Virus record (IMG/VR): IMGVR_UViG_3300027867_000003
Span: 20,798-84,797 of that record
Direction: 5' to 3' (one strand)
Source: a virus
Length of the DNA stretch: 64,000 nt
The translations under genes and the position numbers were made by a program. Shown here piece after piece: positions 7,466 to 14,896 of the stretch. Below the pieces are notes generated by a model, which saw only the letters and a list, made by a program, of their open reading frames with translations, did no database searches and was not told where the DNA came from. How positions within the stretch are numbered: position 1 is the stretch's first letter; each line of letters opens with the position of its first letter.

Positions 7466-8392
7466 CTAGGTTCTTTCATAGTGAATCCTCGAGCGGATTA
7501 TGTCGAAACGACAGATATAGGAATCGTAGCCCTCGTGAAAGGTAGCGAGGAATCGAACGGGAACTTTCTCACCCTCAACCCCTATTACGTCTTCGGGGAT
7601 TCCAAGATGAGCTAAAGTGTCATTGGGCCGAATGCATTCTATGAGATATGATGCAAGGGAGGGTGCAAGTTCCTCAACCTTAGCAATGAATTTGCGCCAA
7701 ACTGGCTCTCGGACCTCAGCCATGAATTGGCGCGACTGAAGGCTCAGTTGTTCCCATTCGTCTCCGTGTTTGACAACTTCATCGGAGGTCGTGAAAACTA
7801 TATTGTCCCGATTTAATGTGCCCCTAATATAAGTTTCAATTAGGGCCATTACACGTTTGGCGTCCTCGGCCTTTGCACCCTGTCTATCTTCAATAGGTGC
7901 GTGCTTCGTTTCGAGATTTGGGATGAGCTTTTCGATTTGGATTTCACCGCCGCAGCCAACGTCGTATTTTATGGCGATGGCGACGGCCTCGGGAGCGGTT
8001 GCACCGGCGGCCATTGCGCCTATTAGGGTGTATTCTGCGCCGCCTTCGACATAGAAATCGGCCTTTGGATTTCTGATAGCGCGGCCCTGATAATCGACAC
8101 AAATGACTTCACCATTGGTGCGGACGATTATGGCGCCAAAGCCGCCGACTCGGTCGCCACATTTTGGATCAAATAGCTCACTGTGGCAGTCATTTTCGAT
8201 CCAGTTATCTACGGCGCCGGACAGAATTAGGCCCTGGAAGATTTGGTTTGTCCCGGCTTGCCCCGCTGCCGCGCCCATTGTGCCGGATTCGGTGTTTCGG
8301 ACAATCTTGCGATTATAGCCGCGAACTGAATCGCCCCCTAGAGTCAGGGTGTCGGCGGCCATGATTCCGTCGCGATAAGCGATTGCAGTCAT
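7466..8392 (-). CDS. HslV/20S-proteasome-like Ntn hydrolase
   Basis: A 308-residue protein with the N-terminus MTAIAYRDGIMAADTLTLGG. Thr2 is the expected catalytic nucleophile, followed by the conserved MAAD and a Lys at about 29 (YNRKIV). AAAGQAGTNQIFQGL matches the glycine-rich segment of HslV-like phage proteins. In other phages this family is found among virion genes, where a role in head maturation or degradation has been suggested. It lies between two terminase-like genes. The ATG overlaps the stop of the gene at 8389. Substrate unknown. Confidence 0.75.
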   Translation of the reverse strand: MTAIAYRDGIMAADTLTLGGDSVRGYNRKIVRNTESGTMGAAAGQAGTNQIFQGLILSGAVDNWIENDCHSELFDPKCGDRVGGFGAIIVRTNGEVICVDYQGRAIRNPKADFYVEGGAEYTLIGAMAAGATAPEAVAIAIKYDVGCGGEIQIEKLIPNLETKHAPIEDRQGAKAEDAKRVMALIETYIRGTLNRDNIVFTTSDEVVKHGDEWEQLSLQSRQFMAEVREPVWRKFIAKVEELAPSLASYLIECIRPNDTLAHLGIPEDVIGVEGEKVPVRFLATFHEGYDSYICRFDIIRSRIHYERT

Positions 8393-8517
8393 AGGCTTGG
8401 CTCATATAGACGTGGGTCGTTCTCGGGATCGGCGTTGTTAAGGATGTCGTCGCGGGCCTGTTGAAGCATTGTTATGATTTCATTGATTTCATCGGGTGTG
8501 CATTGTGAATGTTCCAC
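8389..8517 (-). CDS. Small acidic protein, 42 aa
   Basis: GTG-started ORF, MEHSQCTPDEINEIITMLQQ and ending PRLYEPSL. The TGA overlaps the ATG of the Ntn hydrolase (ATGA), suggesting coupling. The C-terminal DPENDPRLYE resembles the tail of the neighbouring terminase-like protein (NRDPRLMSDRELAL). The 126 bases between it and 8644 show no gene. Confidence 0.5.
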   Translation of the reverse strand: MEHSQCTPDEINEIITMLQQARDDILNNADPENDPRLYEPSL

Positions 8518-8643
8518 GTCGGGGAACTACGAAATCAATATGTCCGCAGAGTGTTCCGGCAGCTTTGAATGTTGCTCTGGGGAGCCGAGTTTCAAATAAC
8601 CTTGCCTCGTAAAGAGGCTTTCTTAAAGACGTAATCTTGGAGG

Positions 8644-9567
8644 TCAATGGGGGCCTCCCATGTAGAGCCTATTTTCCCCAAGATCGATCTGGGCGATGAG
8701 GGCCAGTTCGCGGTCGGACATCAGCCGAGGGTCGCGGTTCTGGTTGTCGGGATCAATGGAGTCGTCCAGTGGTTCGCAGAGATAGAGGGCGCGGAAGAGA
8801 TAGTCCGGGAGGTCCTTTTTGATTTCCTCGATCTCGGATTCGTCAAGAATATTGGTCTCTTCCATGACATTGAGATAGGTGATTTTTCTATATTGAGAGT
8901 CTGGAAGATCGCCGGCTTCGGATCTGCGGCACATGTTATAGAACCAATTGTTCTTGTCTCTGACGGAGCCCATGATGACCGCGGGGGCCTTTAGGGCCAT
9001 CAGATTTGACCGTAGTTGGTGCCAGGCGGATTCGGAAACTTGGGGACCGATGGTTTGACTAGCACCGTCGATTACGAGGCCCCAGATGTCCTCGGAAATG
9101 ATATTACTGTCGGCAGAACGGAAGACCAACAGAGTTCCCGAGGAAGCGATGATCGTTGGCGTTGGGGCTTCACGGCTTTGGAAGGATCGTATGGGAAGAT
9201 TTTGGCGAACCCGGTTGAAGGCGACCCGGGTCTGCTCTGAACTGGGGGTGACGAACCAATAGGTCTGACCGGGTTTGCCGAGAAACCCCCATTCGAGAAT
9301 TCGGGCTATGCCGGCGGCGGTCATGCCGGACTTTGTTGATGCTTCGAGGAGGGTCCAGCGTTTGTCGGTAAAGATGGCCGCCTGCTGACGGGGATAGAGA
9401 TAGGGCCTGGTGTAGACTAGATCGGTCACAGTCGGAACCTGAAGGCTGTCAAAAGGATCGGCCCGGAACCGCGGGGACCGAAGTCCGGGAGGCTCAACGG
9501 GCCGATAAGTCTGTCCCACCACAAGAGAGAAGGGGCGCCAGAGCCGAGGATGTACCGCGAGGCACAA
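8644..9567 (-). CDS. Degenerate terminase-like ATPase (no nuclease domain)
   Basis: A 307-residue protein matching the N-terminal ATPase half of a terminase family distinct from the one at 5013. Conserved landmarks include LYPRQQAAIF, EASTKSG, TYWFVTPS, VFRSADS, WGLVIDGAS and a final YLCEPLDD. The Walker A lysine is Met (STKSGMT, Met near residue 82) and the Walker B glutamate is Gly (VIDGAS, near 166-170). The nuclease domain is absent. Start is TTG at 9567, directly after an in-frame TGA. ATP hydrolysis looks impossible by the usual mechanism; a structural or regulatory packaging role is inference. Confidence 0.8.
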   Translation of the reverse strand: MCLAVHPRLWRPFSLVVGQTYRPVEPPGLRSPRFRADPFDSLQVPTVTDLVYTRPYLYPRQQAAIFTDKRWTLLEASTKSGMTAAGIARILEWGFLGKPGQTYWFVTPSSEQTRVAFNRVRQNLPIRSFQSREAPTPTIIASSGTLLVFRSADSNIISEDIWGLVIDGASQTIGPQVSESAWHQLRSNLMALKAPAVIMGSVRDKNNWFYNMCRRSEAGDLPDSQYRKITYLNVMEETNILDESEIEEIKKDLPDYLFRALYLCEPLDDSIDPDNQNRDPRLMSDRELALIAQIDLGENRLYMGGPH

Positions 9568-9609
9568 GATGCAGGCTCACATCTGGCTTACTCGGTTTTG
9601 AAGGGGGTG

Positions 9610-10080
9610 TCAAGCCCCAATTTTCGCCGAGGCCCATTCGGCGAGGAAGGAGCCTATTAGGCATACCTTATCGTGGGGTGCATTCTCTGCGACAACTGAT
9701 AGTCCTTTTTCGTGCCACCGCTTAACTTGGCGACGATCGCTTTCTAGAATCTTGGCTATTCCGAGCCACTGATGTATATAGCGCCCCGTGACTGGATTGA
9801 CTAAAGCTCTAAGCTGAAGAACACGACGGCGCTTAGGATCTGAATCTGCAAGGGGAAGGCTGAGAATTTGGTCCATTATGGGGATTTCGGCGGCTGAGGG
9901 AGCCATTGCAGATATTCGCATCTGGCCGCGGAACTCCAGGACTTGGAATTTTTCTAAATTATAATCAGGCCAGGCAACATGAAAGTCAGCTGGGCGTAGT
10001 CCTACGGAGGGCATTGCCATCAACCGACCTCCGGCCCATTCAAGCCACCACTGAAGTTGCTCTGGGTCTAGTTTTCCCAC
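9610..10080 (-). CDS. DUF6362-like packaging-module protein
   Basis: A 156-residue protein with GTG start at 10080 and AGGAAGATCC upstream. The C-terminal half (SDPKRRRVLQLRALVN, then SDRRQVKRWHEKGL) resembles the helix-turn-helix-containing DUF6362 family found beside phage terminases. The role is unknown; DNA or terminase contact is plausible. It is encoded between the PD-(D/E)XK-like gene and the degenerate terminase. Confidence 0.6.
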   Translation of the reverse strand: MGKLDPEQLQWWLEWAGGRLMAMPSVGLRPADFHVAWPDYNLEKFQVLEFRGQMRISAMAPSAAEIPIMDQILSLPLADSDPKRRRVLQLRALVNPVTGRYIHQWLGIAKILESDRRQVKRWHEKGLSVVAENAPHDKVCLIGSFLAEWASAKIGA

Positions 10081-10092
10081 GGTTGGATCTTC

Positions 10093-10548
10093 CTAGAACC
10101 TGAGGGGGGTTGTCTCTAGCCACTGAAACAGGTGTGGGGGGCGGATTTCTCGCCAGTCGAGAAGCGGCTTTGGGGCCTCAGGTGAGAGGCGCTTGACGAC
10201 GACCAAAGGCACAGTGCTTTTATTTAGGGCCTTTGTGACGACGGGGCAATAGAGATCAGTGAGCTTGGGAAGCGCAGAAGAGATCCAGGTATATTTAACT
10301 TCGATAACGATGATAAATCGGCCCGAAGGATCATGGAGAAGAACGTCTGGGCTACAGGCGTTGGGGCCTTCGATGTCGTCGACATAGGAGAACCAGGGAT
10401 TGAATTCGATTTGGAAATCTGTTTCGGTTATGGCTTTCTGTAGGGATTTTTGAAATCGTCTCTCGTAGCGAAGTCCGAGGACGATACCGGGCTTTTGAGA
10501 TCGGGATGGTCGATGAAGTCGGGGGCATCGTTGGGCAGAGATAATCAC
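10093..10548 (-). CDS. PD-(D/E)XK-fold nuclease-like protein
   Basis: A 151-residue protein containing SPDVLLHDPSGRFIIVIEVK, which is the PD-...-ExK signature of the restriction-endonuclease fold, followed by a helix. GTG at 10548 overlaps the terminase-small stop (GAGTGA). Its place between small and large terminase genes suggests a nuclease in packaging or genome processing, for example compensating for the missing nuclease half of the 8644 protein. That link is inference. Confidence 0.7.
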   Translation of the reverse strand: MIISAQRCPRLHRPSRSQKPGIVLGLRYERRFQKSLQKAITETDFQIEFNPWFSYVDDIEGPNACSPDVLLHDPSGRFIIVIEVKYTWISSALPKLTDLYCPVVTKALNKSTVPLVVVKRLSPEAPKPLLDWREIRPPHLFQWLETTPLRF

Positions 10549-11144
10549 TCGGGCTTCTCCGCCCCTGGGATTTCGTTCCCGTCTTGATCGATCGTCTTAC
10601 GGATGTCCCGAGGCCCCATGTTAAAGGTGACGTTGACCGGGGCAGCTGGGAGCGTGTTGGCCGTCTTGGGAGGCGCCACTGTACGGTCGAAACCGAAGGC
10701 CCCGATTTGACGAAGTTCGCCAATTGGGAGCGTTTCGGCCTTTGCTGGGTCATCCAATCTTTCTTGGAGAATATCGGTTGCGGTTTCGGCGAGAATTCGA
10801 AGCTTTGTCTGAACCCTCTCGATTTCCTGCAAACTTCCTTCGGTGACCTGTTCGCGATAATAGTCGCAAAGGTGATTGAACGACGGGTCGGCCTGGAGTT
10901 GGGTAATTCGCTGGGGGGTGCAGCCAACTAGGAAGGCCGTTTCGCGGACGTTTTTGCCACTAGCAAGATGTCTTGCGGCCGCGTGATGAGAGGCTTTGAG
11001 GCGCTGAATGGGAGGAACTGAGACTGGGGTTCGGGGCTCAGATGAAAGGCGAGCGATGTCCTCGGCCGTTAGTTCGCGTTCGACGGTCATAATGAGCCCG
11101 GTTCCGCCGGGGCGACCTCGGGAAGGGAGAAGATCATGGGCCAT
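10545..11144 (-). CDS. Terminase small subunit
   Basis: A 199-residue protein. The central helix-turn-helix (GKNVRETAFLVGCTPQRITQ, then LQADPSFNHLCDYYREQV) is the DNA-recognition pattern of small terminases that bind the pac site. A helical segment (EIERVQTKLRILAETATDIL) probably oligomerises it, and the acidic C-terminus may contact the large subunit. I chose ATG at 11144 because GGGAAGGGGGAACC precedes it; MTVERELTAED is an internal alternative. Confidence 0.82.
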   Translation of the reverse strand: MAHDLLPSRGRPGGTGLIMTVERELTAEDIARLSSEPRTPVSVPPIQRLKASHHAAARHLASGKNVRETAFLVGCTPQRITQLQADPSFNHLCDYYREQVTEGSLQEIERVQTKLRILAETATDILQERLDDPAKAETLPIGELRQIGAFGFDRTVAPPKTANTLPAAPVNVTFNMGPRDIRKTIDQDGNEIPGAEKPE

Positions 11145-11161
11145 GAGGGTTCCCCCTTCCC

Positions 11162-11497
11162 TTAGGTCGCAGAGCGAGGGCTGATCGACAATCGAATCTC
11201 GGCGCCGTAGCCGACGCGGCCCACCCGCGGGGGTCGGTTGGTCCAAGCGTCGAGGATTCCCGACGTTGCTGACAGGCGGGTCCAACGATAGAATCGGCCG
11301 CCCATTTTCCCTGCTTCGCGAATGGCTAAGGTGAGAACCTCGTCACCCTCGCCCGAGACATTGATCGAAATCGTTGGATCGACTCCTTCGACCTCACCGT
11401 TGAGAACCAGCCATGCGGAATGGCTCTCAGGGAGGGAGGAAGAGGAACCAACGTCGGGGTCGAAGGGTTGGTTTTCGACCAAATTAAGGTGGGTCAT
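11162..11497 (-). CDS. Hypothetical protein, 111 aa
   Basis: Starts MTHLNLVENQPFDPDVGSSS and has beta-rich content (AWLVLNGEVEGVDPTISINV). AAAGGACC lies before the ATG. It is the first gene downstream of the TTGTATGCC site at 11616, so it likely heads the late packaging operon. No family was recognised. Confidence 0.65.
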   Translation of the reverse strand: MTHLNLVENQPFDPDVGSSSSLPESHSAWLVLNGEVEGVDPTISINVSGEGDEVLTLAIREAGKMGGRFYRWTRLSATSGILDAWTNRPPRVGRVGYGAEIRLSISPRSAT

Positions 11498-11761
11498 GGA
11501 AAGGGTCCTTTGGACAATTGGTTTCGCGGCTGGAGAGCGGGAGTTCGGGCGACTGTAGAACGGTTGGCATTGGTCTTGGTTCCTTTGGTTAGATTGGGCC
11601 GACTGTCCCCCCTAAGGCATACAATGTTTCCGAATTACTTCTGGGGTCAAAAATTGCTCGCGATTTGGGAGAGTCCCTGGTCAGGGTGTGGGTATCCTGG
11701 TCCAGAGGACTCCGTTTTCTGAGACGGGTCCTCGGACCTAAGATACAACCGAAAGGTCTGT
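11498..11761. other. Intergenic region with TTGTATGCC motif
   Basis: This 264-base gap holds the minus-strand TTGTATGCC site (11616-11624), preceded in that orientation by ACAT and followed by a run of Gs. The plus strand also carries GGACCTAAGATACAACC at 11731-11747, echoing the GACCTAAG seen beside other copies. I see no gene in it. Confidence 0.5.
11616..11624 (-). promoter_or_regulatory. TTGTATGCC motif
   Basis: The minus strand reads ATTGTATGCCTTAGG. It sits about 120 bases upstream of the gene starting at 11497, the head of the terminase operon. This location matches the proposed promoter or operator role of the motif. Confidence 0.5.
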
Positions 11762-11980
11762 TCACCCACCTAGGGGCGGTTGTCTTGTTCGCGGCTTGCG
11801 AACCAAAGTCATTTCCCAAAAACGGACCGGCTCTTGCGACGGAAACTTGTGTAGTTCAATGAAGGCATATAGGCGATTATCGTTATAATACTCAATCGCC
11901 TGTTTTCGGTTGTCGAAAAACTCTGCCATTCCATTATAGCAAAGTTCTACCATATAACGTTTTGTCTTTGTGGTGGTCAT
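11762..11980 (-). CDS. Hypothetical protein, 72 aa
   Basis: Starts MTTTKTKRYMVELCYNGMAE; aromatic-rich with a probable beta-alpha-beta layout (FFDNRKQAIEYYNDNRLYAF). GGAAAG precedes the ATG. Its DNA is less GC-rich than the neighbouring gene at 12045. Function unknown. Confidence 0.65.
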   Translation of the reverse strand: MTTTKTKRYMVELCYNGMAEFFDNRKQAIEYYNDNRLYAFIELHKFPSQEPVRFWEMTLVRKPRTRQPPLGG

Positions 11981-12006
11981 CTTTCCGGCCCTTTCGCGTG
12001 AAAGAT

Positions 12007-12030
12007 GGGAGGGAACAACTGTTCCCTCCC
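12007..12030 (-). terminator. Perfect 10-bp hairpin terminator
   Basis: GGGAGGGAAC (12007-12016) and GTTCCCTCCC (12021-12030) form a perfect 10-bp stem with a 4-base loop, 15 bases beyond the stop of the gene at 12045. Only a weak T stretch (ATCTTTC) follows on the minus strand. Strong pairing makes a terminator or processing site likely. Confidence 0.65.
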
Positions 12031-12044
12031 TCGTTGCGCCCGTC

Positions 12045-12632
12045 TTAAAGGGCGATGTCGATGGCGGCGTCGGTCTTAGGCGCGACCTTCGCGCGCTTGC
12101 GATCCTTCGCCGGGACGATTGCCCGACCGGACTCCTGCGCCGATTTCACGGCATTGGCGAAAATCCGGCTGCGGTGCTTCTCGGCCGTCTGCTCGACCAC
12201 CAACTTGCGCGCGTCCTTCTCGACCTTCGTGGCGTCCTTGCCGAGTTCGCCGAGCTTGCCGTCGACCGCATTAGCGACCGCGACGAAGTAGGCTGCCTCG
12301 TGCGCGTCGTTGTTCTTCGCGCTCGGCCCGTTGCCCGCGTACAGCTTGTCGATTGCCGATTGCAGGCTCTCGCCGTCGTAGTTCTGTCCGACGCGGTTGC
12401 GGGCGTATTCAGCCCACGACTGGAACAGATAGGGGCGGGCGGCCGGCTCGACGTTGGCGAAACCGGCGAGCGCCCGAAGGACGGCCAACATGCCGTTGAC
12501 TTCGATCTCGACCTGATTGTCGTGGATGCCGAACTTGCGCGCCGCAGCGGCGGCCAGCCAGGCCTCATGATCAGGATTGGCCTCGCCAGCCGGCTCTACG
12601 GGGCGCACGTGGCTCTGTGTGCTCTGTGCCAT
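12045..12632 (-). CDS. Hypothetical protein with C-terminal AIDIAL tag, 195 aa
   Basis: A helical, Ala-rich protein (MAQSTQSHVRPVEPAGEANP) with a charged C-terminal helix rich in Lys and Glu, ending KTDAAIDIAL. That ending matches the C-terminal peptide shared by several early-arm proteins. GC content and codon use are higher than in neighbouring genes. A good ribosome site (GAGAGAAGG) precedes ATG 12632, and the gene is framed by a 5' hairpin and a 3' terminator, so it is probably its own highly expressed unit. Function unknown. Confidence 0.7.
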   Translation of the reverse strand: MAQSTQSHVRPVEPAGEANPDHEAWLAAAAARKFGIHDNQVEIEVNGMLAVLRALAGFANVEPAARPYLFQSWAEYARNRVGQNYDGESLQSAIDKLYAGNGPSAKNNDAHEAAYFVAVANAVDGKLGELGKDATKVEKDARKLVVEQTAEKHRSRIFANAVKSAQESGRAIVPAKDRKRAKVAPKTDAAIDIAL

Positions 12633-12660
12633 GATGTTTTGCCTTCTCTCTCATTGGATG

Positions 12661-12682
12661 GCTCGGGCGGGCTTGCCCGAGC
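12661..12682 (-). promoter_or_regulatory. 5' leader hairpin of the 12045-12632 gene
   Basis: GCTCGGGC (12661-12668) pairs perfectly with GCCCGAGC (12675-12682) around a 6-base loop, ending just upstream of the ribosome site of the gene starting at 12632. It may stabilise the mRNA or control translation. Confidence 0.45.
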
Positions 12683-13196
12683 TTCTGTGCCAGCGGTAGC
12701 CGCACTGGCGCGGGTGGCGCGGCGGCCGAACCGCCCGTATCGAAACCACGATTGGGAGTATAGCCTCGCGCGCGCGTGAAGGGAAGAAAATCGCAGCCGG
12801 GAGCCACGGTGTTTTTGCATAGCTTCGGCGGCGTTGGGGGCGCGCAGCGCCGCCGAATGCATGGCTCGGGAAGCTCGATTGTCGAACCCCCGCGTCGTCC
12901 AGAAGATCGGGCTTTCTCGACTTGCGAACCCCTCGCATCGCCGGGGGCGAAGCTGCCTTATAACATAGGCAAAAACAAAAAATCGACGGGGGATTTTCTC
13001 CAACATAGGGATCATTGCCTCTTAACATATCTCCCGACCTAATTTTTGGGGCGCCCCTGGGGTAGGTGATTGTCGGGAGATCGGGCGCTACTTAACATTG
13101 GCCCCTGTTAATGGTAGATTATACTAGATAGTAACACTGGCCTCCGATATTAAAGGGCATGTGTTCGGGGGTATGACGGGTCCGGGGGGCGGATTG

Positions 13197-13205
13197 GGCA
13201 TACAA
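13197..13205 (-). promoter_or_regulatory. TTGTATGCC motif, leftward
   Basis: The minus strand reads GGTTGTATGCCCAATCC. It is the mirror of the plus-strand copy at 13418 (GGTTGTATGCCCAATAG), so the two form a 15-base inverted pair enclosing the A/T tract. It points to the gene starting at 12632. Confidence 0.5.
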
Positions 13206-13277
13206 CCTCCGTTTGTCGAAATAGCTATTTTGTAGAAACAGTCTCTTCGACCTCAGAGTTCTTTCGACCTAAGTCCA

Positions 13278-13286
13278 TTGTATGCC
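13278..13286 (+). promoter_or_regulatory. TTGTATGCC motif, rightward
   Basis: TTGTATGCC follows TTCGACCTAAGTCCA and is immediately followed by the A-rich tract. It may be a promoter or a binding site for the origin-recognition protein. Confidence 0.45.
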
Positions 13287-13287
13287 T

Positions 13288-13341
13288 CTTCTAAAAAAAG
13301 AAAAAAAAAATAAAAAAAAAATATAAAAAATATATACATAC
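13288..13341. other. A/T-rich tract (possible DNA-unwinding element)
   Basis: The tract is nearly all A and T on one strand (runs of A broken by single bases, then TATATACATACA). It is bracketed by two TTCGACCT repeats on each side, which fits an easily melted segment at a replication origin. Confidence 0.5.
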
Positions 13342-13417
13342 AAAGGCACTTCGACCTTGGGGAAGCTTCGACCTAACTTCCTTACAAAGTCGGAACAAGG
13401 TTCCCGACTAACCAAGG

Positions 13418-13426
13418 TTGTATGCC
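13418..13426 (+). promoter_or_regulatory. TTGTATGCC motif, rightward
   Basis: GGTTGTATGCCCAAT, the inverted partner of the copy at 13197. It lies about 250 bases upstream of the first early gene. Confidence 0.5.
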
Positions 13427-13531
13427 CAATAGGCCAGACCCCTTTGTAAATGGCCTGTAAACAGGGAATACCCGGTTTAACATCGGACGGGTTTAATCAA
13501 GTCCAGTATTCCCCCCTATCAACCACTCCCA

Positions 13532-13539
13532 TTGTATGC
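13532..13539 (+). promoter_or_regulatory. TTGTATGC motif, rightward
   Basis: CATTGTATGCTCCCT, followed by a C-rich tract like those after the copies at 14780 and 23710. It is the last copy before the early operon, about 135 bases upstream of ATG 13674; CTATATATAGGAG lies immediately before that gene. Confidence 0.5.
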
Positions 13540-13673
13540 TCCCTAACCCCCTTCCACCTCGCCCACATGCCCTTTAACATTGCCCCCGATTATCACTACC
13601 CAGTATACTCCCCCATCAGGGCGAATTTTCCCGACCTTCACAACCCATCCCTATATATAGGAGAACTCCAGTC

Positions 13674-14180
13674 ATGCCCATCTCCCAGGACCGCATGATG
13701 AATTTGATCCGCGCTGCCGACTTCCTCCTTAGCCGATTCAAACAGATGGATCATCAAGCCGATGTCCTGAGCGTCGAGGCCCGAGGAGCAATCACAGAGA
13801 TCAGGTCCTTTGGCCTCAACCCCGATCATCCTTCCTGGGGTCCCATAGGACGACTTATCAGCGCCGCTGAAACCCTCAGCAACATTATAAATACCGAGGT
13901 TCCGATAAACCACATCATCACGATCGCCGAGGAAAGAGGTCACTTCAACTCCCGTGCCGCGGCAAACGTCCGCGCCCGGAAATACCAGCGTCGAAAGCGC
14001 GGCCTCGACCCCAACGCTGAGCCCCCACTACGGCAGCAGCGGATCGACTCTCGATCCCCTGAAGCCAACCCCGTGTCACCCGACACCTATATACCTCCCA
14101 ATTCCAGCCAAATCGAAGAAAGACTCCGATCAACAGGGCTTTTCGACTCCGACGGAAACATCATCCCAGGGAAGATATAG
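13674..14180 (+). CDS. First early gene, hypothetical protein, 168 aa
   Basis: Helical N-terminal half (MPISQDRMMNLIRAADFLLS) followed by a basic segment (NVRARKYQRRKRG) and a Pro/Ser-rich linker. It begins with ATG 13674 after AGGAGA in the leader. As first gene of the rightward arm it may be a host-takeover or regulatory protein, which is inference. No family was recognised. Confidence 0.65.
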   Translation: MPISQDRMMNLIRAADFLLSRFKQMDHQADVLSVEARGAITEIRSFGLNPDHPSWGPIGRLISAAETLSNIINTEVPINHIITIAEERGHFNSRAAANVRARKYQRRKRGLDPNAEPPLRQQRIDSRSPEANPVSPDTYIPPNSSQIEERLRSTGLFDSDGNIIPGKI

Positions 14181-14191
14181 GATAAACGAAA

Positions 14192-14827
14192 ATGATAAAC
14201 ATTCAAGACATAGAAATTGTTATCCCCGATGTTTATACATTTATAGAAAATAATAACATATGTGCCTACTGCGGGGAAAAGCAATATTGTCACGATCATT
14301 TTCTACCAATTTCTGTGCAGAAGGTATTAAAACCTATATTATATACCAAGAATGCTGAATTTTTAATACCATCTTGCTACGAATGTAACAGCCTAGTTGC
14401 CTGCATACCGTTTGCCACGGTAAGCCACAAAATCGCTCATGTATCTAAGATTTACGAGAACCGTTCAGTATCGAATAGTCAATTTTGGACCGACGAGCAG
14501 AAGAGCAGTTTTGCATACAGGGCTTTGTGGTCTATAGCTAGCAATCCAAATATAAAAGAGCTTATAAAAATAAGATTGGATTTGCCTAAGTTGGGAACTC
14601 CTGAATGCAACTATCTAATTGAACAGGTTTTAGGAACTCCAATGCCCATAATAGTTAAAAAGTCCATCATACGCGGCTTGACCCAGTTTTCCACAACCAT
14701 TAGTTGTGCGTTCAAGGTACGATTCAATTCAAATCCAAAACGCAAGGTATATCAACAGCTTACTGATCCTAAATTCCCCTTGTATGCCTCCCCCCCACTA
14801 TGCTACCATGCTCCCGAGGCAATCTAG
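14192..14827 (+). CDS. HNH endonuclease (free-standing)
   Basis: A 211-residue, A/T-rich gene. The N-terminal zinc/HNH core is CAYCGEKQYCHDHFLP, then CYECNS, with Cys pairs and the catalytic DH. The composition contrasts with both flanking genes, a sign of mobile HNH genes. It is inserted between the first early gene and the gene at 14896, and its last codons contain a TTGTATGCC promoter-like site. Probably a homing nuclease; target unknown. Confidence 0.8.
   Translation: MINIQDIEIVIPDVYTFIENNNICAYCGEKQYCHDHFLPISVQKVLKPILYTKNAEFLIPSCYECNSLVACIPFATVSHKIAHVSKIYENRSVSNSQFWTDEQKSSFAYRALWSIASNPNIKELIKIRLDLPKLGTPECNYLIEQVLGTPMPIIVKKSIIRGLTQFSTTISCAFKVRFNSNPKRKVYQQLTDPKFPLYASPPLCYHAPEAI
14780..14788 (+). 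promoter_or_regulatory. TTGTATGCC motif inside the 3' end of the HNH gene
   Basis: CCTTGTATGCCTCCCCCCCA lies within the last codons of the HNH gene and about 110 bases before the next main gene. After it comes CACTATGCTACC, which resembles sequences following other copies (13590 and 23775 regions). This suggests it is the native promoter of the gene at 14896, now fused to the HNH C-terminus. Confidence 0.5.
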
Positions 14828-14851
14828 CCTCGACCAACCGGAGACGCTGAA

Positions 14852-14896
14852 ATGCCCGCTCCTCATAAGATCACACTGCTACAGGAGACCCATTGA
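14852..14896 (+). CDS. Possible 14-codon leader peptide
   Basis: MPAPHKITLLQETH with CGGAG upstream. Its TGA overlaps the ATG of the next gene (TGATG), an arrangement that would couple translation. Too short to be sure. Confidence 0.3.
   Translation: MPAPHKITLLQETH

Larger units (their letters stand above)
12683..13673. other. Divergent intergenic region, candidate origin and control region
   Basis: About 990 bases without a credible gene separate the leftward and rightward arms. It contains TCTCCCGAC/GTCGGGAGA inverted arms (13030-13038, 13072-13080) around the palindrome GGGGCGCCCC (13048-13057). There are four direct TTCGACCT repeats (13246, 13263, 13350, 13367) flanking an almost pure A/T tract (about 13291-13341), and four TTAACAT repeats (13022, 13092, 13477, 13574). 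Four TTGTATGC motifs are also present. Repeats beside an A/T-rich unwinding element are the usual design of an iteron origin. Confidence 0.6.

Noticed and set aside
12596-13028. Overlapping minus ORFs upstream of the 12045 gene
   Set aside because: Arg/Pro/Ser-rich shadows of GC-rich leader DNA with stops between frames and no start signal.
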